Shown piece by piece: positions 50,810-59,948 of a DNA stretch of 64,000 bases. The position numbers were made by a program, and so were the translations under genes. Source of the stretch: Rhodococcus pseudokoreensis (GTDB lineage Bacteria; Actinomycetota; Actinomycetes; Mycobacteriales; Mycobacteriaceae); the NCBI RefSeq assembly GCF_017068395.1, contig NZ_CP070619.1:4774001-4838000 (forward strand), written 5' to 3'. How positions within the stretch are numbered: the first letter of the stretch is position 1; every line of letters begins with the position of its first letter. The notes beneath the pieces are model-generated. The model was not told where the DNA came from. It did no database searches and saw nothing but the letters and a program-made list of their open reading frames with translations.

Positions 50810-51550
50810 GTGAGTACAGCGTTGGTCACGGGCGCGGGGCAGGGCATCGGACGCGCGATCGCGCGACGATTGACCGAAGACGGATACTCCGTCATCGTCG
50901 TCGATCTGGATGCAGAGACGGCGAAGGCGACGGCCGCGGACGTCGGTGGTCGAGCGGCGGCGTGCGACATATCGGACCCGGACGCAGTGCACGAGCTCGC
51001 GGCGACCGTGGACGAGCTCGATGTGCTGGTGAACAACGCCGGCATCTTCCCCGCAGCGTCGCTGGCGGATGTCGACATCGCGCAGTTCCGCCGCGTGATG
51101 GACGTCAACGTGGTGGGCCCGCTGCTCCTCACTCAGCAACTGCTTCCCCAATTGACGGCGTCCGGCGGCTCGGTGGTCAACATCGCGTCGATGGCGGCGA
51201 AGGTGCCGACACCGGGGACCGGCGCCTACTCACCGTCGAAGGCAGCCGTGGTGTCGTTGACCAAGCTCTGTGCGGTGGAATTCGCCCAGTCCGGTGTGCG
51301 ATTCAACGCCGTGGCTCCCGGCGGAGTGGCCACGGAAGGGGCTGCAGCTGCGACGGCCGACCCCGCCCGTGAGGAACGGTTCAATGCGCTGGTGCCGCTG
51401 GGCCGCAGGGCCGCGCCCGAAGATATCGCGGACGTGGTGTCCTTCTTCGCGTCGAAGGACGCCCGGTACGTAACGGGGCAGGTGCTGTACGTCGACGGTG
51501 GTCTGTCGGAAGCCACGGTGCGATTCCTCCAAGCCGCGCAGCGGGGCTGA
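50810..51550 (+). CDS. Short-chain dehydrogenase/reductase
   Basis: A 246-residue classical SDR. TGAGQGIGRAIARRL binds NAD(P), with Asp at the end of the second strand (VVDLD) favouring NAD+; NNAG, Ser (NIASMA) and YSPSKAA form the active site; GGLS ends the fold. GTG 50810 has an AGAGAGG site, while the longer frame crosses the promoter. It likely oxidises a secondary alcohol in the island's pathway, but the substrate is unknown. Confidence 0.87.
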   Translation: MSTALVTGAGQGIGRAIARRLTEDGYSVIVVDLDAETAKATAADVGGRAAACDISDPDAVHELAATVDELDVLVNNAGIFPAASLADVDIAQFRRVMDVNVVGPLLLTQQLLPQLTASGGSVVNIASMAAKVPTPGTGAYSPSKAAVVSLTKLCAVEFAQSGVRFNAVAPGGVATEGAAAATADPAREERFNALVPLGRRAAPEDIADVVSFFASKDARYVTGQVLYVDGGLSEATVRFLQAAQRG

Positions 51551-51574
51551 GGAACTGCCGACCACCTAGCTGCG

Positions 51575-51641
51575 TCGGCAACCGTGGCATCGAGTGATTC
51601 CCGGCCGGCATGGGCGGGACACCCGGTGTCACGGTTGCCGA
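51575..51641. terminator. 12-bp inverted repeat between convergent genes
   Basis: TCGGCAACCGTG at 51575-51586 pairs perfectly with 51630-51641 across a 43-base GC-rich loop that can fold further. It lies between the SDR and the beta-propeller gene and may terminate both. Confidence 0.5.
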
Positions 51642-51663
51642 GAGCATCTGGTCCGTGGACGGT

Positions 51664-52743
51664 CTACTTGATCGCGTTCAGATCGTCGATCTCGGCGATC
51701 GCGACCGCCCCGCCTGTCGTTTGCCCTATGACGAGCTTCCCGGCTGCTGCAGCGGCCGAATCGATGTCGCACGGCCCGGATACTGGACGGGGAAGATCGA
51801 AGTAGTCGATGCGGTGAGTTGTGGTGTTGAACCGTCCGATTGTGCTTCCTCCCGTGAAGCCGCCATTCGCGGACCACAGATTGCCGTCCGAACCCAGAAC
51901 GAGCGGGCCCATGGAGGGGATCGGTACCTCGGGGGTTGCAATCGGGTACTCGGTGATCTCACCGGACACGGGATCGATTCGACCGATCTTCGCTCCCAGC
52001 GTCTCGCTGAACCAAATGGCGCCATCAGGGCCCAGCGTCAGCCCCTGCGGCACCGCACCGGGCGTGGGCACGTCGTGCTGCGTGAATTCTCCAGTTGCCG
52101 TGTCGTACTCGACGATCCGGTTGGCAAGGGCCGCGGAGAACATCATCTTTTTTCCGGCTCCAGGCATGATGATCGTGGTGGGAACATTCAACCCGCCGCC
52201 GGGAATCGGTATTTCGCTGATCTGGTGCGTTGCTAAATCGATTCGTCCCAGCTTCTGTGCGATCGACTCGGGGAAGTACATCGCATTGTCCGGCCCAGGC
52301 CAGATATCTGTCGGTGTCGCAGTCGGATCGGAAGTGGGGAAGGTCCTGTACTCCTTGGTGTCGGGATCGAGGAAGGCCACCCCGCTGGAGGTGCCGAAGT
52401 AGGTGAACCAGAGGTTCCCGTCGGGCCCGAATGCGGCGCCGCCGGCGGTCGTTCCGGGGACGGGAAGCGGGTAGCGATCGATGGCACCCGTCGCCGGATC
52501 GAGGACGCCAAGACTTCCGACGTTCCCGTTCGGCCCCGGATCGACGATCTCTTCGATATAGATCCGACCGCTCGATGCGTGATAGATGCCCTCACACGGC
52601 GCGTGCAACGGATCCGGGTATTCCACGAACCCGGCCGCAGGGGCGGCGGCCGCTGCTGTCATCGAGAGCGTCCACACGGTTGCGGTGGTCGCCAGGATTG
52701 CGATCGATGCCTGTTTCCGCGAGTGCAGGTTCTGTCTTGTCAC
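51664..52743 (-). CDS. Secreted beta-propeller protein, Vgb/SMP-30-like
   Basis: A 359-residue protein with a Sec signal (SRKQASIAILATTATVWTLSMTAAAAA, cleavage near APA-AG) and repeated blades of the form GPDGNLWFTYFGTSSGVAFLDP, GPDGAIWFSETLGAKIGRIDP and GSDGNLWSANGGFTGGSTIGRFN. This matches virginiamycin-B-lyase-like or SMP-30/gluconolactonase propellers. GTG 52743 with GAAGGGA gives a normal signal; the longer frame does not. It may act outside the membrane on a lactone or substrate precursor. Enzyme activity is unproven. Confidence 0.82.
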   Translation of the reverse strand: MTRQNLHSRKQASIAILATTATVWTLSMTAAAAAPAAGFVEYPDPLHAPCEGIYHASSGRIYIEEIVDPGPNGNVGSLGVLDPATGAIDRYPLPVPGTTAGGAAFGPDGNLWFTYFGTSSGVAFLDPDTKEYRTFPTSDPTATPTDIWPGPDNAMYFPESIAQKLGRIDLATHQISEIPIPGGGLNVPTTIIMPGAGKKMMFSAALANRIVEYDTATGEFTQHDVPTPGAVPQGLTLGPDGAIWFSETLGAKIGRIDPVSGEITEYPIATPEVPIPSMGPLVLGSDGNLWSANGGFTGGSTIGRFNTTTHRIDYFDLPRPVSGPCDIDSAAAAAGKLVIGQTTGGAVAIAEIDDLNAIK

Positions 52744-53134
52744 TTGAATCCCTTCGGTGGGGTGAGGCCGCGGGTGTGTGTGGCACATCGGAATGCCACT
52801 CTCGAGATTCGATCTGATCACATTGGTCGGGACATGCGGTACCGCAATGTGTCTCGGAGTACGCACCGTACGTGTTCGATCATCAACCTGTCGAGGCTTT
52901 GTCGGTAGACTGGGTGTGGGCTCCGTGGTCCGAATCCGCAATTCGCCTGCAAAGTCTACTTACAAATAGTCCATAAACCGACTATGGTGGGTGACTGGCG
53001 TCACAATTCGCCTGGTCGAGTCGGGCCCACGGATGCAGACCATCCGGGTCGGTACCCACCGGCGGTAATCGGATCCCCCCGATTTCGCGGTGCTGTCTCG
53101 ATCGTATTTCGCTCACCCACACGAGGAGTTCTGC
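52744..53134. other. Divergent intergenic region with direct and inverted repeats
   Basis: About 390 bases between the propeller and DUF3068 genes. It holds site 7 of the recurrent motif, a direct repeat CAATTCGCCTG (52940-52950 and 53005-53015), and a dyad GTGAC-TGGC-GTCAC near 52992. No coding frame is supported. Confidence 0.45.
52954..52971 (-). promoter_or_regulatory. Recurrent AT-rich motif, site 7 (propeller/DUF3068 divergent promoter)
   Basis: On the minus strand ACTATTTGTAAGTAGACT resembles site 1 (TCTATTGTAAGACTATC) with a one-base shift in the centre. Confidence 0.45.
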
Positions 53135-54214
53135 ATGTCAATCCGCAGGTCATCGATAGTGCTGTTAGTGGTCGGCCTGGCGCTCGTCGTAGCGGCCGGC
53201 GTGATCAGATTCGTTGCTCTCCCCTCACTGACGAAGCTTCCGGCCGATCTGAGCCAGAGCCAGAAGTACGAGGGGACGATGAGTGCACTGAACCCACAGG
53301 CGTTTGCGGCCAACGACCTCGCGAATCTGATCACCCCCGAGATGCCGATCACCGCCGACCGATCCCTGTCGGTGGATGCGACAGACGGTGACACCGCCAT
53401 CGTCACCAGCAACACCACCATCACCCTGCCCGACGGGTCGACGCAGAAGGACGTGCACAGCTACGCCGTCAGTCGCGTGGACTACGCACCGGTCCCGCTC
53501 ACCGACGAGCAGAAGGAGACCCTGGTGCCTGCGGACGACAAGGCCACATTCGAGGACCACGAGGGCATCGCGTTCAGCTTCCCGATGGAGCCCGCGAAGG
53601 ACGGTAACCTCCTGTACGACGCCGTCACTCGGTCCGGGCAGGCAGCGACCTTCGTCGATTCGGGAACTCTCGAGGGGCGTGAGGTGAACAACTACGAGGT
53701 CAACGCGTCCGGTCCCATTGCGAGCCCGGCGGTACTGGCGCAGTTCAAGGACTTCCCGTCGCAGTTCCCCAAGGCCGTCGTCGCCGGCCTTCTGCAGGCG
53801 GGCGTTGTCCCCGACGAATCCCGCGCAGTCCTGCAGGACAATCTCGCCAACCTGCCCGAAGTTCTCGACCTCGGGTTCGGCAGCGCCAACGTCGCGACTT
53901 TGGCAGTGGACCAGCGATTCGGCGCACCTCTGGATGTGAATCAGACGCAGAGCATGTATGTGACCGTCCCGGTCAACGGCGAGGATGTTCCCGTGCTTCC
54001 GCTCTCGACGGTGAAGTTGCACACCGCGGACAGTGAAATCACTGCATTGGCGGGCGACTTGTCGAAGAACGGCTCGTTGCTGTCGGTCCTGGGCGTATGG
54101 CTTCCCCTCGGGCTTGCCGTCCTGGGTGTTCTCCTCATCGTGATCGCGGCGGCTCGCTGGCGCAAGCCGGTCTCCGTCACGCCGGTGCGCACGGAGCAAG
54201 CGGCGCGCGTGTAG
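53135..54214 (+). CDS. DUF3068 (PorA family) membrane-anchored protein
   Basis: A 359-residue protein with an N-terminal membrane segment (IVLLVVGLALVVAAGVIRFVAL), a large extracytoplasmic domain and a C-terminal membrane segment (VLGVWLPLGLAVLGVLLIVIAAAR) followed by a short basic tail. This two-anchor layout is the DUF3068/'porin PorA family' pattern of Corynebacteriales. It may help hydrophobic substrate pass the mycolate envelope; direct pore formation is unproven for the family. ATG 53135 has a GAGGAG site. It is followed by a strong terminator. Confidence 0.8.
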   Translation: MSIRRSSIVLLVVGLALVVAAGVIRFVALPSLTKLPADLSQSQKYEGTMSALNPQAFAANDLANLITPEMPITADRSLSVDATDGDTAIVTSNTTITLPDGSTQKDVHSYAVSRVDYAPVPLTDEQKETLVPADDKATFEDHEGIAFSFPMEPAKDGNLLYDAVTRSGQAATFVDSGTLEGREVNNYEVNASGPIASPAVLAQFKDFPSQFPKAVVAGLLQAGVVPDESRAVLQDNLANLPEVLDLGFGSANVATLAVDQRFGAPLDVNQTQSMYVTVPVNGEDVPVLPLSTVKLHTADSEITALAGDLSKNGSLLSVLGVWLPLGLAVLGVLLIVIAAARWRKPVSVTPVRTEQAARV

Positions 54215-54225
54215 ATCCGACCCGA

Positions 54226-54264
54226 GATGGGTGGGCCTTGCCGACACGGCATGGCCCACCCATC
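54226..54264. terminator. 12-bp stem hairpin, bidirectional terminator
   Basis: GATGGGTGGGCC at 54226-54237 pairs perfectly with 54253-54264; a CTTG tract follows. It lies between the convergent DUF3068 and lipoprotein phosphatase genes. Confidence 0.75.
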
Positions 54265-54283
54265 TTGTCGTGCACTCGCGGGA

Positions 54284-55030
54284 TCAGTGAGCGATCGGCG
54301 TACCGTTCCAGTCCACCAGGGTCCATCCGGTGTCCGGGGTCCCGGTGATGACGACGTACCCGGTATTGCGAAGAGGATTGGTCTTCAGCAAGCTGGGATC
54401 GGGGTTGTTCACGTTCATCAACGTCCAGATCATGATCGAGCCGCCGTGGGCAAACGCGATGGGGTGTGTGTCCCCGCTGTCGAATATCTGCTCCACGGCG
54501 TCGTCGAAACGCTGATCGAAGTCGTTGCCGTCGATCGAGCCGGGAATCCGATCGTCGCGGTGGCCCTGCAACCAACTGACCGGGGTTGCGAGATAGGTAC
54601 TTTGAGCTGTGGCTTCCGGCTCGCCCTCGTATTGGCCGGCTTCGATTTCTCGGAGACCGGGGAGCACCTCGACGGGCTCGCTCACGTCGTGGGCCATGTA
54701 CTCGGCGGTTTCCTGCGTGCGTACCATCGAGGACGCGTACACACCGTCGAAGTCCTGGCCGGAGAATCTGTCGGCGGCGGCCTGTGCCTCCTGTCTGCCC
54801 TTCTCGGTGATTCCGGGCCCGGGAACCGAGGTGTCGATGAGTCCGGAAGCGTTGCCTGCAGACTCGGCGTGGCGCATCAGGGTGAGCGTGATCGGGGCCG
54901 TCTCGCTGCGAGTGGCTGTCTGATCGGCGTTTTGTGAGGAATCGTCCGGGGTCGCGGTGCAGGCCGTCAAACAGAATGCGGTGGTGAGGGCTGCCGTCGC
55001 AGCGGGAATCGTGGAAAGCCGCCGGTACAT
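54284..55030 (-). CDS. Secreted lipoprotein histidine phosphatase
   Basis: A 248-residue protein with a lipoprotein signal (ATAALTTAFCLTAC, Cys24 for lipidation) and a histidine phosphatase domain: catalytic TLMRHAESAGNAS, YASSMVRTQETAEYMA and the second His in IAFAHGGSIMIW. The mature enzyme would be tethered outside the cytoplasmic membrane and release phosphate from an external ester. It differs from the cytosolic relative at 22408 in having the signal and longer inserts. Monocistronic. Confidence 0.85.
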   Translation of the reverse strand: MYRRLSTIPAATAALTTAFCLTACTATPDDSSQNADQTATRSETAPITLTLMRHAESAGNASGLIDTSVPGPGITEKGRQEAQAAADRFSGQDFDGVYASSMVRTQETAEYMAHDVSEPVEVLPGLREIEAGQYEGEPEATAQSTYLATPVSWLQGHRDDRIPGSIDGNDFDQRFDDAVEQIFDSGDTHPIAFAHGGSIMIWTLMNVNNPDPSLLKTNPLRNTGYVVITGTPDTGWTLVDWNGTPIAH

Positions 55031-55102
55031 GTGTTTCCCTTCGTGGATGTGGTTGGGATCATTGGAGGGAACGACTGTGGTTGCGGCGAAGCGCCGGCTA
55101 CG

Positions 55103-55954
55103 TCACGTCCCTTTGCCGAGGTATCCCTCTTGCATGACGGTCGCAACCAACGCTCCCGAACGGTTGAAGATGCGCCCGGACGCTAGTCCGCGTCCGCACG
55201 TGCCGTTCGGTGAGTTTTGTTCGTAGAGAAGCCAATCAGAGAAATTCGCCGACCGGTGGAACCAGATCGCGTGATCGAGGGATGCGACGATTCCGGGACC
55301 TCGGGAAGTCTTGCGCGCCGGCAGCATGACCGAGTCCAGCAAGGTCAGGTCGCTGACGAAGGTGAGAAGGCAGCTGTTGACGATGGGATCGTTCGGTACC
55401 TCGCCGTCGGGGCGGAGCCAGAGTCTGCTCTGCGGTGGTGGCGCGACGTCGAGATCCAATGCGACGCGTGGCGGTGCATTCACGTAGCGCATGTCGAAGG
55501 GGCGCCGGCGAATCCACCATCCGTCATATTCGTCGGCGTACGGAGCGAGTTGCGCTTCGATACGGACAAGGCTGTCCGGCTGCGGGACAGCAGGCATCTG
55601 CTCCTGGTAGTCGATGCCGCTGATGTGTGCGCTGAACGAGACCAGCGCCTCGAAGACGGCGGTGCCATCCTGGGTCGCAGTGATTCTGCGCGCCGAGAAC
55701 GCTCCGCCGTCCCGTAGGCAGTCGACGGTGTAGACAATTGGAACGGTTGGATTGCCCGGCCGCAGAAAGTAGCCGTGAAGGCTGTGCGGTACGCGACCCT
55801 GGACAGTGTGGGACGCCGCCATGAGGGCTTGCGCGGCGACTTGGCCGCCGAAGACCCGCTGTCGATCTTCGTCGGGTTGTGGGCCGCGGAACGTGTGGGG
55901 AGCGATCTCCTCGAGGGTGAGGGGGCCGACCACCTCGGCCACTGTCGACGTCAT
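55103..55954 (-). CDS. Acyl-CoA thioesterase II (TesB-like)
   Basis: A 283-residue double-hotdog thioesterase. VFGGQVAAQALMAASHTV, PHSLHGYFLRPGNPTVPIVYTVDCLRDGGAFSARRITATQDG and the C-terminal SLDHAIWFHRSANFSDWLLYEQNSPNGTCGRGLASGRIFNRSGALVATVMQEG with the catalytic Asp/Ser-Thr/Gln set are typical. It hydrolyses acyl-CoA to free acid, relieving CoA trapping. It is the last gene of the 59.8-55.1 kb operon, 70 bases after the dehydrogenase. Confidence 0.88.
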   Translation of the reverse strand: MTSTVAEVVGPLTLEEIAPHTFRGPQPDEDRQRVFGGQVAAQALMAASHTVQGRVPHSLHGYFLRPGNPTVPIVYTVDCLRDGGAFSARRITATQDGTAVFEALVSFSAHISGIDYQEQMPAVPQPDSLVRIEAQLAPYADEYDGWWIRRRPFDMRYVNAPPRVALDLDVAPPPQSRLWLRPDGEVPNDPIVNSCLLTFVSDLTLLDSVMLPARKTSRGPGIVASLDHAIWFHRSANFSDWLLYEQNSPNGTCGRGLASGRIFNRSGALVATVMQEGYLGKGT

Positions 55955-56024
55955 CGTTTCTCCGGTACGGGTGTCGATTCCCGACCGCCCGGCCGGTTTC
56001 GGGTGGAGCCCACGTCCCGCATGA

Positions 56025-57035
56025 TCACAGTGGGGCGAGCACGGGCATGTCGCCGCTCTTGACCGTCGCGCCGAGTTCGGCGCGAAGCTCGGCGGAGGTG
56101 CCGAGCAGTTGTTCCAGAATCAGGCCGCGGCGGAGGTACCGGTGGAAGCTGTGCTCCCAGGTGAATCCCATTCCTCCCAGCAACTGTTGGCAGTTTTCCG
56201 CGGCACTGCGGAAGAAGCGGCCGGAGAGTGTTTTTGCGAGGATGGGTGCTTGCGGGGTGTCGCTCTCCCACGCGGCGTCGGCGGCGAGCTCGGCGCATTC
56301 TTGCCACACTCGGGTATCGGCGAGCGCATGCTTCACGGCCTGGAAGCTGCCGAGTTCGCGACCGAACTGTTTTCGTGAGGACACGTGCTCGACAGTGGCC
56401 GCGAGCATCTCCCGTCCGATCGAGTTCAGTTCGTACGCCAGGGCCCGGTATGCCGCGCCGCGCATGGCCTGCCAGAGGTCGGCGGCCTCCGCTCCCGTTG
56501 CGACGATCTTGCCCGCCACGGTGCCTGCGACGCGGGTCCACCCTGATTCCGGCTCGATTCCCGCCGGCTCGAGAGTCAGGTCCTCGTCGTGGAAGGGCAC
56601 CGTCACGATGGCGAGGGCGCTCCCGTCCAGTGCGGGAACGAGCAGGGACGAGGTCGCGCGGGGGTCCATCGAGACGACTCCCGCCACCGCTACGGTGCAG
56701 TCACCCGAGTCCGTCGCGGGTCCGCCGGTGAGGATGCTCCCGACCCGGGCCGTTCCGAGTCCGGGGAAGACTGTGCGAGTGACCGGTGCCTCGGGGTGAC
56801 GGTTCCAGTCGGTTCGGCTCGTCGCAGCCAGTGCCACGTCGTCGACGAAGGATGTGTGGGGCAGGAATCGGCCTTGCAGGTCCGACAGAATGCTGACGGC
56901 GGTTTCCGCATCCTCTTCGAGCAGTTCGTGCCAGCCGAAGTCCGCGACAGCGGCGGGCCAGGCGTCGGGACCTGCTGATGCGGCCACTTTCTCCAGGCTG
57001 GTGCGAAACAGATCTTTTTCGTCTGTGTCCATCAT
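56025..57035 (-). CDS. Acyl-CoA dehydrogenase (pair B, small subunit)
   Basis: A 336-residue acyl-CoA dehydrogenase-fold protein, shorter than the usual ~380 residues through a reduced N-terminal domain. EHVSSRKQFGRELGSFQAVKHALADTRV and LLGGMGFTWEHSFHRYLRRG are the FadE-small signatures. The start overlaps the end of the 57032 gene (ATGA), strongly suggesting a heteromeric enzyme, as in actinobacterial steroid catabolism. Confidence 0.85.
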   Translation of the reverse strand: MMDTDEKDLFRTSLEKVAASAGPDAWPAAVADFGWHELLEEDAETAVSILSDLQGRFLPHTSFVDDVALAATSRTDWNRHPEAPVTRTVFPGLGTARVGSILTGGPATDSGDCTVAVAGVVSMDPRATSSLLVPALDGSALAIVTVPFHDEDLTLEPAGIEPESGWTRVAGTVAGKIVATGAEAADLWQAMRGAAYRALAYELNSIGREMLAATVEHVSSRKQFGRELGSFQAVKHALADTRVWQECAELAADAAWESDTPQAPILAKTLSGRFFRSAAENCQQLLGGMGFTWEHSFHRYLRRGLILEQLLGTSAELRAELGATVKSGDMPVLAPL

Positions 57036-58189
57036 TTCTCCCGGGGAAGGCCGAGGATCCGCTCGGCGATGACGTTGCGCTGAATTTCCTTCGCGCCGCC
57101 ATATATTGAGGATGCTCGTGAGTACAGGTAATCGGTGCGCCAGTCTTTCGACTCGCGATCGTTTCGAAGGAGGAGGGTCTCCGGCATCGCTTGCAGCGCC
57201 GAGTCGAACAGGAATTTCTCGGCGGTCGACATCAGGTACTTGTCGAACGAGGGGAGGACGCCGAGATCTCGTCCCGCCGAAAGCGAGCGCAGCGTGCGTC
57301 GAGAGAGCAGGCGCAGTGCCGTGATGAGCTCGAATGCTTCACCTGCGCGGGCGTCGGTGAGTCCCGGTGCGTCCGCGACGAGCCGGTCCAGGCGCCACCG
57401 CATCCATGCTTGCCGTTGCCAGGCGGCGGCGCCTCGCTCACAGCTGAGGATGAACATTGCAATTGCCCAGCCGCTGCCGACCTCGCCGAGGGTGCGGGTC
57501 TTCGGCACCTGCACGTTGTCGAAATGGAGGCTGGAAAAGTCTGCCTCGCCGGTGATGGCGACCAGCGGACTCACGGTGATGCCCGGTGTGTCCATGTCGA
57601 CGAAAAGGGCCGTGATCCCCCGATGAGCAGAGTCGGCCGCCCCGGTGCGGGTCAGGACGATGCAGCGATCGGCGAACTGTGCCCAGCTGGTCCAGATCTT
57701 TTCGCCGTTGACGACCCAGTGGTCACCGGCGTCGACGGCCTTCGTGCGCAGTGAGGCGAGGTCGCTGCCCGCTCCCGGCTCGGAGAAGCCCTGGCACCAA
57801 CTTTCCTCGCCGCGCAGCAGGCGGGGAAGAACCTCGGTTGCGAGTTCGGATCGGGCGTAACGAGCGATGGCGGGCCCCAGCACTTCCTGGGTTGCGAACG
57901 AGAATGGCGGGGGATAACCGGCCTCTGCCAGTTCCTCGCTCACGACCGCACGCAACGCCGTCACGCCGCCCAGGCCGCCGAGCTCCTCGGGCCAGCCCAA
58001 TCGGATCCAGCCGGCCTCGTAGAGCTCACGCTGCATCTTCGAGAGAGTCGAGAAGATGCCCTCGACGTCCGTCGGAAGCGCGCGGAACTGCTCCAACGAG
58101 TCCGCCCGGTCGGTGAGCCAGCGGCGAAAGGCCGTCCGCAACTCGTCGATCGACATGTCGCTGCGAAGTGCCGGCTGGATCGTGGTCAT
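57032..58189 (-). CDS. Acyl-CoA dehydrogenase (pair B, large subunit)
   Basis: A 385-residue acyl-CoA dehydrogenase. WCQGFSEPGAGSDLASLRTKA, HWVVNGEKIWTSWAQFAD and the C-terminal SIYGGAKEIQRNVIAERILGLPRE are visible. ATG 58189 overlaps the thiolase stop (TAATG). Together with 56025 it should oxidise an acyl-CoA whose product is cleaved by the thiolase encoded upstream. Confidence 0.88.
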   Translation of the reverse strand: MTTIQPALRSDMSIDELRTAFRRWLTDRADSLEQFRALPTDVEGIFSTLSKMQRELYEAGWIRLGWPEELGGLGGVTALRAVVSEELAEAGYPPPFSFATQEVLGPAIARYARSELATEVLPRLLRGEESWCQGFSEPGAGSDLASLRTKAVDAGDHWVVNGEKIWTSWAQFADRCIVLTRTGAADSAHRGITALFVDMDTPGITVSPLVAITGEADFSSLHFDNVQVPKTRTLGEVGSGWAIAMFILSCERGAAAWQRQAWMRWRLDRLVADAPGLTDARAGEAFELITALRLLSRRTLRSLSAGRDLGVLPSFDKYLMSTAEKFLFDSALQAMPETLLLRNDRESKDWRTDYLYSRASSIYGGAKEIQRNVIAERILGLPREK

Positions 58190-59394
58190 TAGTGCACACC
58201 TGCCTCGAGGATGTGAACGGCACATGCCGATGCGAGTCCGATGACGTGGGTGAGCCCGACTTTCGCCCCGGGAATCTGGCGTTCTCCTGCCTCACCGCGA
58301 AGATGTGTCGCGACCTCGTAGATGTTCGCGATTCCGGTAGCGCCGAGGGGGTGACCCTTGGACAGCAGACCGCCCGACACATTGACCGGGGTCTTTCCGT
58401 CGCGCCAGGGCGCACCGGAATCCAGGAAGTCGCCGGCACCGCCCGGTTCGCACAGGCCGAGGTTGTCGTAGTGGATCAGTTCGGCGGTCGCGAAGCAGTC
58501 GTGGAGTTCGACGAGGTCGAGGTCGGCGGGGCCGACTCCGGCCTGTTCATACGCTGCGGTGGCCGCGTTTCGGGTGAGCGTGCTGACGTCGGGCTGCACC
58601 TGGCCGCCTTCCACCCAGGGGTCGGAGGTCAGTACCGACGCCGAGATCTTGATGGCTCGCCTGCGGATATCGGGATCCATGGTCTTCAGTTTCGCATCGG
58701 AGACCACGACCACGCTGGCCGCGCCGTCGGTGTTGGGGCAGCACATCGGCAGAGTGTTGGGGAACGCGATGACATCGGCGTTCAGGATGTCGTCGAGGCT
58801 GAACTCTTTGCGATAGTGCGCCAGCGGATTGAGCACGGAATGGGCGTGATTCTTCTGGGCGACCTTGGCGAAATGGGTGGCGGTGACCCCGTGCGCAAGG
58901 GCGTATTCGGTCCCGGCCTGAGCGAAGACGCCGGGCATGATTCCAGTGCCGAGGATTCCTTCGGTCTTGAGAACCGAGCCGTAGCGGCCGCTGGGACTGT
59001 AGACCTTCTTGGCGTCGCGCTTCTTGGCGGCACCGCCGATCAGGCCTCCCTTGCCCATCTTTTCGACGCCCACGGCCAGGCCGATATCCGATTCACCGGC
59101 CTTGATCGACAACAGTGCAACGCGCAGGGCGGTAGCACCGGTCGCGCAGGCGTTCACGACGTTGTAGACCGGGATGCCAGTCTGGCCGATCTGCTTCTGC
59201 AGCCGCTGTCCGTTGTGGGAGTTCGCCTCGTAGACGTTACCCATGGTGAGGATGTTGATGTCGTTGATCGATACGTCGGCATCGGCGAGCGCGGCGAGCG
59301 CAGACTCGGCAGCGAGGTCGATGAGGTCCTTGTCGTCGTGACGGCCGAACGGCGTCATGGACGCACCGATGATCCAGATGTCGCCGCTACTCAC
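58189..59394 (-). CDS. Thiolase, SCP2/lipid-transfer-like (needs Zn-ribbon partner)
   Basis: A 401-residue thiolase of the SCP2-like class: NACATGATALRVALLSIKAG with the nucleophilic Cys, LVELHDCFATAEL, and KGHPLGATGIANIYEV plus GLASACAVHILEAG. In actinobacteria such thiolases or aldolases (Ltp) act together with a DUF35 Zn-ribbon/OB protein, here encoded directly upstream with a four-base overlap. Retro-aldol or thiolytic release of propionyl- or acetyl-CoA from a branched chain is likely. Confidence 0.88.
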   Translation of the reverse strand: MSSGDIWIIGASMTPFGRHDDKDLIDLAAESALAALADADVSINDINILTMGNVYEANSHNGQRLQKQIGQTGIPVYNVVNACATGATALRVALLSIKAGESDIGLAVGVEKMGKGGLIGGAAKKRDAKKVYSPSGRYGSVLKTEGILGTGIMPGVFAQAGTEYALAHGVTATHFAKVAQKNHAHSVLNPLAHYRKEFSLDDILNADVIAFPNTLPMCCPNTDGAASVVVVSDAKLKTMDPDIRRRAIKISASVLTSDPWVEGGQVQPDVSTLTRNAATAAYEQAGVGPADLDLVELHDCFATAELIHYDNLGLCEPGGAGDFLDSGAPWRDGKTPVNVSGGLLSKGHPLGATGIANIYEVATHLRGEAGERQIPGAKVGLTHVIGLASACAVHILEAGVH

Positions 59395-59792
59395 TTGTGC
59401 TCCTTCGCGGGCGTGAACCCGAATGCGATCGCCTCGGTTCCGTCGTCGTCGACGCCGGCCACGAATGTCGTCATGGTGACGGCGAGACCGGGGGTGATGT
59501 CGTCCAGTTCGGCGTCGAGAAGGTTTGCCTTGACGACGCCACCACCGTCGAGTTCGACGATGGCGGAGATGTACGGCACCGGAATCGAGGCTGCTGCCCG
59601 GTGGACCTGGGTGTAGCCGCGCAGCTGGCCGGTGCTCGAGAGGGCCTTCATGGTGAAGTCACGCTGACCACAATGGGCACAGGCGTTGCGGCGATCGAAG
59701 AAGAGCGCATCGCAGTGCGCGCACATCCTCGCTTGGAGATGGGGAGGGTCGCCGAGCACCAGGTAATCGACGACCGGAATCTGTCCCGGCAT
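59391..59792 (-). CDS. Zn-ribbon/OB-fold (DUF35) partner of the SCP2-like thiolase
   Basis: A 133-residue protein. A rubredoxin-like zinc ribbon CAHCDALFFDRRNACAHCG (four Cys) is followed by an OB domain (GQLRGYTQVHRAAASIPVPYISAIVELDGGGVVKANLLD). DUF35 proteins bind acyl-CoA and stabilise or complete Ltp-type aldolases and thiolases. ATG 59792 gives the family's usual N-terminus; a much longer open frame upstream is an artefact antisense to the 59949 thiolase. It is the first gene of the operon; a possible promoter is TTGCCA/TACTAT on the minus strand at 59887-59860. Confidence 0.85.
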   Translation of the reverse strand: MPGQIPVVDYLVLGDPPHLQARMCAHCDALFFDRRNACAHCGQRDFTMKALSSTGQLRGYTQVHRAAASIPVPYISAIVELDGGGVVKANLLDAELDDITPGLAVTMTTFVAGVDDDGTEAIAFGFTPAKEHK

Positions 59793-59948
59793 GATGATCC
59801 GTCCGATCTGCGTATTGAGCGGTAGGGGCCGAGCCGTCACACAAAAGCTCGACACGAAAATAGTATATGAGTAGAGTTTTATGGCAAGCAACCATGCGGA
59901 CGGATGGGTTGCCGAATCACACGTCACTCGCAGCAAGGACACGACAAG

